Assembly (NCBI GenBank): GCA_009823395.1
Contig: CM020511.1
Coordinates: 21,175,001-21,239,000, forward strand
Direction: 5' to 3'
DNA: 64,000 nucleotides
Origin: Thamnaconus septentrionalis
Lineage: Eukaryota > Chordata > Actinopteri > Tetraodontiformes > Monacanthidae
In this document: in pieces, positions 42,255-53,516 of the stretch
Position numbering within the stretch: position 1 is the first letter of the stretch
Layout of the letters: every line of letters starts with the position of its first letter
Program-made: the position numbers and the translations under genes
The notes under the pieces: generated by a model
What the model was told of the DNA's origin: nothing
Database searches by the model: none
What the model saw: the letters and a program-made list of their open reading frames with translations, nothing else

Positions 42255-45084
42255 TTAGTCACTGTCACTGCCCGACTCACTGAGCTGGAGGTCATTTCCT
42301 GTCCAGAGAGGGAGACAAATGTCGTTAAACCAGGAGTCCCTTTCCAGATGGACTCCTCTGGTCTAATCCATCTAATCTACAATGGAAAAGATATTTTCAG
42401 TCCACTAGATGGCGGTACATGCTCAGTAGAGGTGGCTCAGACTTCAGAACCAGTTTGAAGCTTCTCTGCTCGCTACTCACTGAGGGTGTTCATGAGCTGG
42501 TTGTTGCCCTGCTGCCTGTCTGCGCCTCCGTTGGCCACCGGGTGGCGGTTGGGTGAGGTCTGGCTGAGCGGCCGCTGGGCGTGGCGCTCGCCGCCGCCGC
42601 CGTCGCTGTCGTCGTCGCTGCCTGAGGCGCTGGCCGAGTCGGAGGAGCTGCTGCTGCTGCCGCTGCTGCTCATCTGCTCGATCACGTCCACCTCGGCCCG
42701 CAGCTCTGCACACCCAGGCGGCAAAGGTCAAAGGTCACCACCTCCACTAACACCTTTGTCCAAATATTTGTTTAAAGGTCCCACATTCTGCTAAATTCAC
42801 TTTGCTGATGTCACTGAACTCCGCAGGAGTGAGAAAAGTCCATCCTTCTGTCCTTCTCCAAAAAGAGCCCCTTGTGATGTCACAATGGGCCCTGGTTGAC
42901 GACCACACCTAAAGCCGGGTGTTACTGACATTTTTAGCTTTAGCAGGAAGCTTAACGCAGCATCCAGAAATCCAGAAACGTTTTTTTGGTAGAACTGATA
43001 ATGTTCTGCCGCTCCACTGGAGCCCAGAGGTCATAAATAACCATCAGCCAGCAGGTGAATATGGCACCTTTAAAGATTCAGACTGAAAGAATCTGAAGCT
43101 TCCAACTTTTAATGTTTGGACATTATCAGACCATGTTGTGTTGTTTCTGTGTGCTGTGGGGACTTGCGCACCTCTCTTGATGTCGTCCAGCTGAGGCTCT
43201 GGCGAGGGGTTGTCCTTGGACGGAGACGGGGACATCTTGACCCCGCTCCCAGGTTTAGTCGGGGCCCGGAACTGAGTGCTGGGCTGGCTGGAGCGCACCG
43301 ACTGCTGCTCGATCCGAGCCTGGATCTTACTGCTGCCCTCCGCCCTGCGCAGCAGCACAGACGCACAACACACAGCAGGCAGAGTCTGATCACCGTGAAC
43401 CCACTGACTGAATGAAGCGTAAGTCCGAACATGCGTTTTCTCCAGAAATAGCAAAAGAATGCAGTGATGGTCAATGTCCAAAAGATGGAGCCAAAGATAC
43501 AGTTTTGAGACAAAACATAGAAGGTTGCACAACAAGAAGAGGAGCTGTTGCATGAGAGTGAACTTCAGCAAGGCTCCAGAGTGGTGCTCAGCTCTCACCT
43601 GGTCTTCTTGACCTGGATGCTGCTGCTCAGCTTCTCCAGCACGAACTCGCCCGTGTCGTGGTTGATGATGAGCACGCAGTCCTTCTGGTACGGCCGCTTG
43701 TTTCCTTTGAACACCGTCATGGGCGGCGTGGAGCCCTGAACCAACAACAACAACAACAACAATTGAGTGGATGGATGAAGAAGAGCTAGTCTTCAATGTC
43801 ACAGTGAGAATCTTGATTTTTGTAAAAAGTTTTTTTGTTTTTTTTTCATTTCTGTCTGTAAGATCCAGGCAGCTTGTTCTCCAGAATGTTCCAGTTCCAG
43901 ACTCGGCCTTACCGATATGTGAGGTAACGTGATGGTGACTTCGTCTCCTTTGCCGACCTGCAGCTCCCCTTCACAGCTGGTGTCGATGGAAGCTGGCTTG
44001 AAGTCATCTAGTGTGAGCGAGGACAGCAGAGAGAAGACATTCATTGAGGAGTGAGCTGTGTGGGTCAATGTCTGGTGTGATGATCCAGATACCCGACAGG
44101 ACCATAAGCAGATTACAGTATCAGACAACATTCAGAAACGATATATATATATATATTTTTAAAGAGAGAGAAAGCAAGAATAACTTCATAGGAACAGAGA
44201 TCTTAAAAAAAAAAAAAAAACGAAATTGCGTGTTTCTGTTAAAGGAATCAGCTTATGGAACAATGTGAACAAAGAAACCAAACCAAACATTACATTTAAA
44301 CGAATAATTAACGCTAGTATGTTATATGTTATGTTGCATATATAATGAAATATGTTGGTTATGTTTGATTGTCATACCATTGTCATTTTTCGTTCTTGTT
44401 TGTATGGTATAATCTGAATTGTATTTTGGGAACTGAAAAGGAATGTGACTGTCTGTGTTAGCCAGCAGCTAAATACATTTGTTTTGTTTATGTTGTTGTT
44501 TTTAAAATGACGTTCTTTGTAAATCATTTTCTGGGCATAAATAGGCAGATAGTTCATCTTCTTTCTGCTCCCTTTTATTCTAGACCAGAGAACGTTTGTA
44601 TTTATATTGAATTGTTTTTCTTTTCTTTTATAAAGAATGAAATAAAGAATAAACCAAACCAAACCAAATTTGCCACTTACTAAGAAAAGAAAACAAATCA
44701 GCAAAAACAAAACCAATAAAACATAACATTAATAAAACGGACCACATGTATATAAAACAAACAATAAAAATAAAAAAAAAAAAAAAAAAGGGCATTTCTC
44801 CAACTACCGTGTTGCTGGGACGCCCAGCGGTGGGCGGATACGCTTGTTTACGTTGTTCAAATCAGTCAGCTCGACACTGAGCTCGGTTCTGTCTCTCCTG
44901 GCCCAGCAGATATTCGGACCAGCGCCAACCAGTGAAACTGATACACACAAATACACAAAACAAACATTTTTTCAGACTCACATCTGATGGTGTGGAAGGA
45001 AGACTTGGGCCTCTTCTCGAAGCTCTCTCCGAGCTTCAGGATGTGCTCCTCCTTGTCCAGCAGCGGGTTGGCGCTTCCGTTCAT
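42255..45084 (-). CDS. eaf1: ELL-associated factor 1, complete, 6 coding exons
   Basis: Nuclear partner of the ELL elongation factors; it stimulates RNA polymerase II elongation within ELL-containing complexes. Exons on minus: 45084-44982, 44007-43913, 43735-43599, 43344-43172, 42705-42481, 42298-42255. Junctions are GT-AG with consistent phases, giving 258 residues (human EAF1 268). The N-terminal ELL-binding domain (about 1-112) starts [14 protein letters not shown] and includes [20 protein letters not shown] and [35 protein letters not shown] bridges exons 4 and 5. The C-terminal half is Ser/Asp-rich (transactivation region) and ends [14 protein letters not shown]. The closing LSESGSDSD and the Asn-rich GNNQLMNTL favour EAF1, although I cannot formally exclude EAF2. 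The gene converges on BMPER and diverges from METTL6. Confidence 0.93.
44008..44981 (-). other. EAF1 intron 1
   Basis: About 0.97 kb, strongly AT-rich with (AT)n at about 44141-44155 and poly(A) at about 44204-44220 and 44772-44790. This could be the remains of a retroposed insertion, but no family is recognised. Confidence 0.5.
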
Positions 45085-45695
45085 TTCTCCCTTCGTTTGG
45101 GGACAATTTCAATTAACAAAAACAACGATATTAACTTTCAGATCTATTTAAAATGTTCGGCAGAGCCGGACCTCATCTGGGAACTTTGGAGAGACAGTTA
45201 GAAAGGTTCGACTACGGAACAAAGTTAGCCCGCTGTGGCTAACGATTAGCACAACATCCCGACGTGTCTGACTCCTCCTCTTCCGCTTCCGTTACTGGTC
45301 CGGTGGATGAAATATGGTCGAAGAAATCAGATTATTTTTTTTGTATTGTTCCATTTTATCCACTTTATATGAATGTAACGAAGTTGATAATGAATGTTGA
45401 TAACATGTTAGTTTTTCTTACAAGTATCATGTTTAATCAGTGTCCAAATAGCAGTGGTTATCAATTTGGCATTGAAGAGGAACATAATCTAAATCCTAGA
45501 TGTTACCCGGAGAAATTTAAGGACGCACAATGGGGAGAGCGAGTCCGCAATGCTGAAAACTTTAAATTAGTTTTCATTTAATGTCTGTATGTGGATAGTT
45601 GTTGAACTCCGAGAAACGTCCGCAAGAAGACGAAATGTTTGGTTGTATCAATAAAAGGTGATATTTTTGTTTTCTGACAGCGAGCAAGCGTCATC
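45085..45695. promoter_or_regulatory. Shared EAF1/METTL6 divergent promoter interval
   Basis: The two start codons are 611 bases apart and face away from each other, as in human. A pyrimidine-rich acceptor (TTTTGTTTTCTGACAG, ending 45680) sits 15 bases before the METTL6 ATG. METTL6 therefore probably has an upstream non-coding exon and a short leader intron in this gap. Confidence 0.6.
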
Positions 45696-47636
45696 ATGGC
45701 TCTTCTGGGTGACCAAAGTTTCCCAAGTGACGTCGAATCGGCTCATTGTGGTCGAGAAATAAAAGCAGTGGGGCTGAAGGACGAGTCGTCGTCCCGGGTC
45801 CCCGGACAGGGCGAGTCATCCACCGGCAGAGTCCTGAGCCCGGAGGAGCTGCACAGGCTGGCCGACGAGAGGGCTCTGGTGTCGGAATTCAAGCAGCTGA
45901 AGCTGGAGAAAGAAGCCCAGAAGAACTGGGACCTGTTCTATAAGAGAAACTCCACGCACTTCTTCAAGGACAGGCACTGGACCACGCGGGAGTTCGAGGA
46001 GCTCAAAGCCTGCAGAGAGGTGATGCTTTTTCCCCTGCTAAACCTTCAGTTTGAACAAGCTGTTCCTTGCTTGCATGAGTAGAGAGTGCTGATGCTGAAC
46101 CAGTGTACAATGTTTCCTTCTGAGAAGTCATTGTGTTGTCGTGTTTGTCTGCGTGCACAGTTTGAGTCCCAGAAGCTGGTGCTGCTGGAGGCCGGCTGTG
46201 GAGTCGGGAACTGCATCTTCCCTCTGCTGCAGGAGGACCGCAACATCTTCGTCTACGCCTGTGACTTCTCGGCTCGGGCTGTTGACTTTGTCAAGGTTAC
46301 GGTCAATTTGAAATAAATATTTTATTTAGTTGTTCATTTATTTTATTTACTCATTTGTTTATTTTCAATCCCGTGCTCTAGCTTCAGGCCATTTTTTGCT
46401 TCAAAAAGACTAAATGAAAATCTTCCACTCTCCAATTATAGATTTGCAGATGTGATCAGCTTTGGCGATCTCCCTTCACTTCCACCTGAATGTCTTCTTG
46501 TCTTCTTCTCAGCAACACCCTCTCTACGTGCCCGAGCGCTGCTGCGGCTTCCAGTGTGACTTGACCTCAGACGACCTGAGGGACAACGTCCCCGAGGGCG
46601 GCGTGGACGTTGTCACCCTCATCTTCGTGCTGTCAGCCGTCCACCCCGACAAGATGAAGCTGGTCTTGCAGAACATCAGCAGGGTGAGACGTCTCAGGGA
46701 CCTGCAGGCGCCGTGTACGACGTGAGCCCCGGGATGCCCGAGAAGATGTGACCCAAAGTGTGTGTCTTCCCAGGTGCTGAAGCCAGGGGGCAGCGTTCTG
46801 TTCAGAGACTACGGCCTGCATGACCACGCCATGCTGCGCTTCAAGGCCGGCAACAAGCTGGGGGAGAACTTCTACGTCCGTCAGGACGGCACTCGCTCCT
46901 ACTTCTTCTCTAAAGGTCAGCATTCAGGGAATGTGAAAAAACTCAATGAGATTTTTTAAAATTAGTTTGAGCAACTCATTGCACTGGCACCAACACTCAG
47001 AAACTGGGTCATGGCTGGAGGGTATCAAAGATTCATAAGGAAGTGACGTAGATTCTCTCCAACTCTCGTCAATGGAGGGTGCGAGTGGCCCAGGCTCCAC
47101 TGCAAGCATGAATGAAATAAAATCAATCAGTCAACGGTTGGGTTTAGGATCAGGACTCGGGTGACGGTTAGGTTTAGAATTCGGGTCCGAGTCACGGTTA
47201 GGATCAGAATTCAAGTTACGGTACCGGTCAAGAATACAGTTTTGGAGGCTAAGGATGTTACATAGGGTAAAGTCATTGCCTGTCTCGACCAGTGTTAGCC
47301 ACGCTCTTTCACGTTAGCTTTGTCTTCAACGGGATTTTTCGAGACTTCCTTAGAATCTACGTCTCTTCCTTACGAATCTTTGATACCATCTAGCCATGAC
47401 CCAGAAACTGCTGCGAGAAAATGGAGGTTGAGGCTCCGCCCCTTTGCTTGACTCCTCCCCATCTGATCTCAGAGTTCCTGGCTGAGCTGTTCCAGGAAGC
47501 GGGCCTTCGGCCCGTGGCCAATGACTACGTCCTGAGGGAGACGGTCAACAAGAAGGAGGGCCTCTGTGTCCCCAGAGTCTTCCTGCAGAGCAAGTTCACC
47601 AAGCCGCCGGCCAATCACGGCGCAGCAGGTGAATGA
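45696..47636 (+). CDS. mettl6: METTL6, tRNA 3-methylcytidine methyltransferase, complete, 5 coding exons
   Basis: SAM-dependent enzyme of the METTL2/6/8 family. METTL6 makes 3-methylcytidine at position 32 of serine tRNAs, with seryl-tRNA synthetase as partner. Exons: 45696-46019, 46161-46295, 46513-46683, 46774-46915, 47473-47636. Phases agree, giving 311 residues (human 284; the extra length is N-terminal). The conserved start of the core is [17 protein letters not shown]. The SAM-binding motif [10 protein letters not shown], is at about 117-125, the acidic [12 protein letters not shown] follows, and [17 protein letters not shown] and [14 protein letters not shown] complete the Rossmann fold. 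The C terminus keeps [20 protein letters not shown], diagnostic for METTL6. The start ATG sits in a good context just after a likely leader-intron acceptor. The donor of exon 2 (AAG|GTTACG) is weaker than the others. Confidence 0.95.
46916..47472 (+). repeat. Foldback element in METTL6 intron 4
   Basis: Left arm about 46998-47056, right arm about 47352-47409 in reverse complement. Both contain TGGGTCATGGCT, GGTATCAAAGATTC, TAAGGAAG and ACGTAGATTCT. The loop carries a loose repeat of (C)GGGTGACGGTTAGGTTTAGAATTC type at about 47137-47225. Confidence 0.8.
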
Positions 47637-47926
47637 ACCCTCACCATGAGAAACCTGCCAGGAGGAGGATTCAGTCGGGAAGAACCGACACCGCAGACGC
47701 TTCGAACTGATCCAGACCTGGAGAAGAGACGGCGGCGGACGACCAGCGATATCTGAGCCGTGATTGGGGGGTAACCGCTGATGACCCTCTCAGCGCCACC
47801 TTCAGGACACAGTGATCAGCCTGCAGCCACAGGAGCCAACCCTCAAAAGTGTCATTTCACAGCAAACATTTTCTCCTCACAATTTTAGTCTGTGTAAATT
47901 CCTTTAAATGTTTTTAGTCTTTTTTT

Positions 47927-47932
47927 AATAAA
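47927..47932 (+). terminator. METTL6 poly(A) signal AATAAA
   Basis: Canonical hexamer 291 bases after the METTL6 stop, preceded by a T-run. Confidence 0.7.
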
Positions 47933-48320
47933 ACAGAAGAGGTTTGTTCTAACTGCACCACAGCTCTGAATTCAGGTCGAAAACTCCATATCACCTGGAA
48001 ATATATCATTCTTACTCTCCTCCCCTGTTGATGAGCCTTTACATCCACATTAGAAAGACTTTAACTTTGGTTTGGCGTGTGTGTGTGTCTATGTGTCTGT
48101 GTGTGCGTGCGTGCGTGCGTGGTCGTCTGTCAGTGGCTTGCAGGGTGTGAAGGTGGCTTCCTTTTTAACACCGATTGAGCAACAATGCCTCCCCTCCCCC
48201 AACACACAAACACACACATGCACACACACACCAGGTTTTATTTCCGTGGTGGTGGAAACACTTCTAACAGCGCAGAAGAAGAAACGATGCAACTCAACCA
48301 AATCGCACCTGCGTCAGTGT

Positions 48321-48326
48321 TTTATT
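48321..48326 (-). terminator. Poly(A) signal for the Ig-domain gene (minus)
   Basis: TTTATT on plus, AATAAA on minus, 150-190 bases past the candidate stop codons of the Ig-domain gene. Confidence 0.55.
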
Positions 48327-48473
48327 TGCAAAAGTAAAATAGAGGAGATGGACGACGCGGAGCACAGATGATGTTGCAATGATACATCGAGTAGAAACCT
48401 TTACAGCGCTGTGAGGAGAGGAGAGGGTCTAAAGCTGAAGATGTGGTGCACAAAGACAAATTCCCCCTGATGA

Positions 48474-49311
48474 TCAACCTACCAGAGAAGAAGAAGAAAC
48501 AAAAACAAACTTAGAATTTGCAGTTGGCAACATTCCCAGTCTGGATTCTCTCCCGTAGCTCCAGAACAGCTCCAGTTGTTTCCTGACACCCAGACTGTGA
48601 ATCACCTGTGATGGTGATGCTGATGAAATGTCCCATTGCCGCGACCTCTCTGACACACAGGGCCTTGCACTGGAAGCGATCTGCGTCCTTTGACTGCAGG
48701 TCCAGGATCTCTGTCACCACCTGCCTCGTACGCGTCTTCCCCGGCCAACTGAAGCTCTCGTTCACTGCCGTGATGTACTTGTGTGGCCTGTTCAGCTCGG
48801 TGTCGCCCTGGAACCAGGCCACGTGTACGTCCTCGCACTGCGCCGGGTGGTAGATAGCCTTGCAGCTCAGGAGGACCGACGAGCCTCTGGCCGCCTTCAT
48901 GCTACTCTTCGGGTAGCGAAGCTCCACCTTATCTGAATCGACAATAGGAAGAAGCTCCATGAAGGTCATCACTGTGAGCTACTGACATCATCTCACACGT
49001 TCACACCTTCAAAGAATTTGGTCTCGAGCCCAGATGACCTCTCAAATCTTCTTCCTGTCTTCCACCAACATACTGTCCAAACCAACCCCAAACCTTCTTT
49101 CCTGACCGTCAAACTGTAGGTGTAGAATTTAAGAACCTTCATCTTTAGTGGAATTAAAACAGCAAATGTTTAGAGCTTTTGGGTTTTGTCTATTTAAAAG
49201 TGTCTTAAATTAGAAAGAAACGGATCTATTTCAGTGGATTCTTCACCGACCTTCAGTCTGGGCCGGTGACACGGTGATGAGCAGCAGCAGCAGCAGCAGC
49301 AAACGAACCAT
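48474..49311 (-). CDS. Secreted single immunoglobulin-domain protein, unidentified
   Basis: Exon 1 (49311-49251) encodes a signal peptide, [20 protein letters not shown]. Exon 2 (48932-48606) encodes one Ig domain: B-strand Cys in SVLLSCKA, the core Trp in VHVAWFQGD, and the F-strand pattern DADRFQCKA. Two further cysteines (AQCEDV and ALCVRE) could form a second disulphide. At 48606 there is a good donor (ACAG|GTGATT). A T-rich acceptor ends at 48479 and the next exon would read only GT TGA, closing the protein at about 130 residues after SITITG. If that intron is retained the frame stays open to a stop at 48511-48513, giving about 161 residues. No transmembrane segment follows, so the product is probably secreted. 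I do not recognise the gene. It lies head to head with the zipper protein gene. Confidence 0.65.
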
Positions 49312-50145
49312 TCTGTCGGACAGTTGGCAGCTTAAGGTGGAGACGACGGAGTCAGAGGGCTGAAGTGGTGCTGCTGGTCTGTATGTGTGTGTGTGGGTGA
49401 GTGCAGCTGCGTTTCCTTTAGCCTCTAGTGGGGGGCGTACACTTCCTGTACTCAGCAGCAGCACTTCATTGTCACCCTCTGTTACATTTGTGTTGACTTA
49501 TGATTGACACCTTTATCTCAAAGTGTTTATTAGGCAACTTTGCATAAAACTCTGACCACTAGATGGCAACATTAAAATGAACCTGGGTAGAGCTTCCGTT
49601 TCAATTGGGAGGCTGATGAGAAAGTGTAAAAAAAAATACCCTGCATTCTATCGTTTGGCCAGCAGGGACCGCCAAAGTTGGTTGCAAAAAGACTAAAAAT
49701 GACTGACTGTCAATAAGGGGGAGACATTAATTGCAAACCATCAATTTCTTTCACAAAATTTCATCTTTTTTACGTCGACTTTACTCTCGAAATTTCAACT
49801 GTAATCTCGGCTGATTCTTGCACTGTTCAAAGATCACTAGCCTGTTCGTTTTTTTGAGAATTCTCCGGAAGCAGAATTTATTTTTGGCCCTGATCTAAGA
49901 GGCCAGATTTGATCCCTTATTTTTTTTTCCCCAGCTGTGTTTTGACAACAGCTATTTAACTTCATCTTTCATGAATCCGTTGACGTCAGTGCAACAGCTA
50001 ATGCATTACATCACCTGCTGGGCTGGATAGGAAGTGATGACGACGACTGTGGAAGTGCAAGTGGCTAAAATCTGCCCACTGAAAAGCCAGTGTTGGTCGC
50101 AGTCAGTGACTCGGCCAGTTGTGTTTTGTGCCGGCAGGGTTCAAC
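49312..50145. promoter_or_regulatory. Divergent intergenic interval between two orphan genes
   Basis: 834 bases between two oppositely facing start codons. Contains a short TG run at about 49383-49396 and otherwise unique sequence. A shared promoter is possible but only inferred from the arrangement. Confidence 0.35.
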
Positions 50146-51325
50146 ATGGAGGCGGGAGTCTACCTCAACTCACCGGCTGCTGAGAGGAGCGGAGGACGAA
50201 AACCAACACCTGCCCTTCAGGTGAGTCTGACTTGAGAATGAAGTGAAAAACAGGCGGGAGTTTTTAAAATCAACTCCCACCGTTTTTGAAGGTTTTAACA
50301 AAGAAGGCTTGTCAACTTGTGTCAGTTTGAGAGAGTTTTCTGTGGCGTTCTTGATGTGTGCACTCTACTCTGCGTCCCCTTTATTGTCATGTTGTTGTTT
50401 GTTTCAATCCTGCTTTCTGAGCCGAACACAAACTTTAGGAACTTGAGAAATTTATTCATGACAAAGAAGGCTAACTTCCTCAAAATGACAGCGTGACTCA
50501 GTGAGCCACACCAGTAGGGAAGTACAGAGCAGTTTTGTGCCTGATGACACCAGATCTTATCAGTCACACTTTCCTCTGAACATTCGTCCATGTTTTGTGC
50601 CTTTGCAGCTCACGTACAAAAAATACATATTTTTTCAATGTGATGTTCAATGCAATGTATTTCCTGCCGTCTGGACAACAGGAGGGTCAAAGGTCATCAC
50701 CGTGGTTGCAGTCAGCTTCGGCCTCCTGTGCGTTCTACAGGCTGCTCTCAATGTCTCTCTCCGTCTCGGAGGTGGAGGTGAGTCTCACTCCTGCACACAA
50801 ACACCATGGCCGAGCTGTGACCCTGAAGGTGTCGCAGCTTCACCAGCAGCTCCAGTCCAGGGCCGCATCCCCACTTTGGAAGAATTCAGTCAGTTTTGCC
50901 CCCCTCCGTGTCCTACAGGTGAGACTCCCAGCAGTTCAGCAAACTGCAGCGGGCCGATGATGGACAAGGACGTCGGCGATCTGATCTTAGAGTTGAATCG
51001 GCTGTGGGAGGATGCGCTGGGGAGCGGGGCTGGAGTGGAGGAAGGCCAGCTGCAGCAGGAGAACATGCGACTGAGGCAGGAGAAATACCAGCTCCTGAGA
51101 CAGAAAATCCAACTGGCTCGAGACAACAACCAGCTAAGGCAGGAAAAAGTCAGATTTACTCGGCAGAAAAATGTAATTCACCTGAAGTCTCAAATTCTGG
51201 CTGACGAGAAGATCGAGCTGGAGGCCAGGAACAGCCACCTGACCCAGGAACTCAAGAAGTGCAGAGAAAGAACAATAGAAACTCTAACCATACCAACACC
51301 TTTCACTGATTATTATAATTATTAG
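50146..51325 (+). CDS. Small type II-like membrane protein with ten-heptad zipper, unidentified
   Basis: Proposed exons: 50146-50220, 50693-50777, 50919-51325; 188 residues. Exon 1 gives a 25-residue cytoplasmic tail (MEAGVYLNSPAAERSGGRKP) with a YLN motif. Exon 2 gives one hydrophobic segment (ITVVAVSFGLLCVLQAAL). Exon 3 gives a charged stem, with a Leu, Phe or Ile every seventh residue for ten heptads from residue 98 (LQQENMR, LRQEKYQ, LLRQKIQ, LARDNNQ, LRQEKVR and on). It ends at TDYYNY. Intron 2 (50778-50919) has GT-AG ends but is also open in frame. The acceptor at 50692 is chosen because it alone keeps the phase of exon 1; a stronger-looking AG at about 50680 would shift the frame. The layout resembles the neck of a C-type lectin-like receptor without the lectin domain, which is not visible downstream. 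AATAAA follows at 51711. Confidence 0.55.
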
Positions 51326-51710
51326 TCTGCTAGTAGTAATAGTATTACTTTTGAACTTCGTATTGCTTTGAGGTGGTATCAGCACCCCCCGCTCTGGCCA
51401 GTTGTGTCCCCCCCACCTCTGAAATCATAATTCCGTCCTTGCATCATACCACCAACAATCTACAATGATTATTTAATTATTAAAGGCTGAAACGGAGTAA
51501 TATGATCGTTGATTGGGGCCAAACCTCTTTAATTGAGGGATCACAACAAGCAAAATCAAACAAAGAAACAGACAAATACGGTTCAGAGGCCTTGAATAAT
51601 TCATATTGTTGCTCAGATTCCACAAAATACACACACATCCCACTCAGCAGCAGCGTACGGCTTCTCAGCAACTGGGGTCTCACAATCCCTTCGCCCAGGA
51701 TCAACTCTCC

Positions 51711-51716
51711 AATAAA
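51711..51716 (+). terminator. Poly(A) signal AATAAA
   Basis: Hexamer 386 bases after the stop of the zipper protein. Confidence 0.5.
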
Positions 51717-53100
51717 GCTTCTCTTTTTGCTGGTTTGTGACTCATTTGAGTGTTTGTTGTTTAAAAAAAAAACCACATACAAACTTACAAAAGTGATTGG
51801 TTCCATTCAGCAGCGACCAGGGAGTTTGAGTTTTGAGTCTTGGCTGTTGTTGCTGAATGTGCAAAACAGTCGTGTACATAATTTAACTACTTAACTGCCC
51901 GCGGCCTTCAACCAAAGAGGAACTTTTTAGCTGCAGGAGGCTGTAAACAGAGGGATAAAAATATGCTGTTTTCAGCAGAACTAGAGTGTGTTTTCTTTTT
52001 AATTCATTGTGTTATGTTCTGGGAATTCCGAAAAAAAGGAAGAAAAAAACAGGATCTGAGAATAGATAGAGTGGGAGACAGGATGGTATAAGTTGTTCCC
52101 CCATATCAGTTTTCATCGAATCCGCCGCAGATTATATTAGGAGTCAAGACAGTCTGTCACCGCTGCAGTAGGAACACACACTCGTAAAAAAATATAATTT
52201 GATAAAGACAGACTGTATATAATCTAGTTTAATGCCTCTCACAGAACACCGACGCTCCACATCTAGCGTGTATGTGTGTGTGTGTGTGTGAGTCAAAGCA
52301 ACAATAAATAGAATTGTGCCTGATTGAATCACCGGCTGGTGTCATTGTTCTCGACATTACTCAACCTGCACTGTGCTTTAACAAGAGGTTCAAGAGGTCG
52401 TCCCCCTTCAAGGTCAAAAGCTAATTTATTCCCCCGGGAACATGGCTTTGATATGGTTTGATCAGTTGTGTTCCGGCTGCTGAGATGTGTGTCAAACACT
52501 GCACATTCTGACACACATTCCCAGTACGAGGTGGCCGTGCTTCAGCACACACGCAAGTACTCACTCACTATTTATGTGGTTTCTGGATTTGGGTCAGGTC
52601 ATTGAAAATTTGACGAGTCATTGCGGCGGTGTTAGCCAAGTGCTACGCCTTCATTTATTCTTCACGCCAGTCAGACAGTATCAGACTTGATCAACTTTTA
52701 TAACTCCCGTCACTAATGTGTTTGATTCCTGTCGTGATAGGACGTCCCTGCTACATTAGACGTGGAACTTAGGGAGCATAAAATGTAGGATTTCTTTGCT
52801 ATAATAATGGTGCATGCATTGCAGTTTATGAGACATGCCATAATAATGAACAGGGGAAAAGGAATTAACACCAACAGAACATTTTTCTGTTAATATTAAA
52901 TTGTTGTTTTTTTTGGCAGAGGAAACTCGGGATAGTATTTTTTATTTCTAAAAGTCATCCATGTCTTATCCACAACCACAGTGGACTGCTGTCGTGTTGT
53001 CAACCATAAAGTATGCCATCATTCCGCTACAATCCGTGTCTGCGTCGTACTTGAGCCATTAAAACGCTTTATCTTCTCCCGACTCGCTAGGACTCTTTTG
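51717..53100. other. Intergenic, no gene seen
   Basis: Mostly AT-rich unique sequence with one TG run at about 52271-52290. No exon-like ORF was found. Confidence 0.5.
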
Positions 53101-53516
53101 TCCACGTATCGGCCGCCGTAGCCTCTAGACACACCCACTAGGGGGGCGTGGCGGCGCTGCAGCTGCTCGGTGTTGAGTGCCATCAGCAGCGGCAGACGGA
53201 CAGACTGTGTCAGTGGGTCGAGCTCAGAGCAGGAGGACGCACCGACTGCAGCACCGACCGCTCCGGAGCACCGACGGCAAGCAGGCAGGCAGGCAGGCAG
53301 GCCGGCGGGCAGGCTGTTCCCGCCGCTGCTGCTGCTGCTGCTGGAGCCTCCTCCCCGGAGCTCACACTCCTCCCCGGCCACCGGAGGACCTGCAGACCCC
53401 GCTGTGGACTAGCAGTGACCGAGGCAGTCGGAGCGGAGCCCCCTGGCGGTCAGCAGCGGGAACGGCTGCCTCTTTGTTCGGCTGTGACATCCTTCCTTCC
53501 CCCGCCACCCGCCGGC
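53101..53516 (+). promoter_or_regulatory. SH3BP5 promoter / 5' leader, CpG-rich
   Basis: GC-rich block directly upstream of the SH3BP5 start codon with a (GGCA)n run at about 53278-53301 and a short (CTG)n run at about 53326-53342. ORFs across it run on from the leader and are not supported as protein. Confidence 0.5.
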
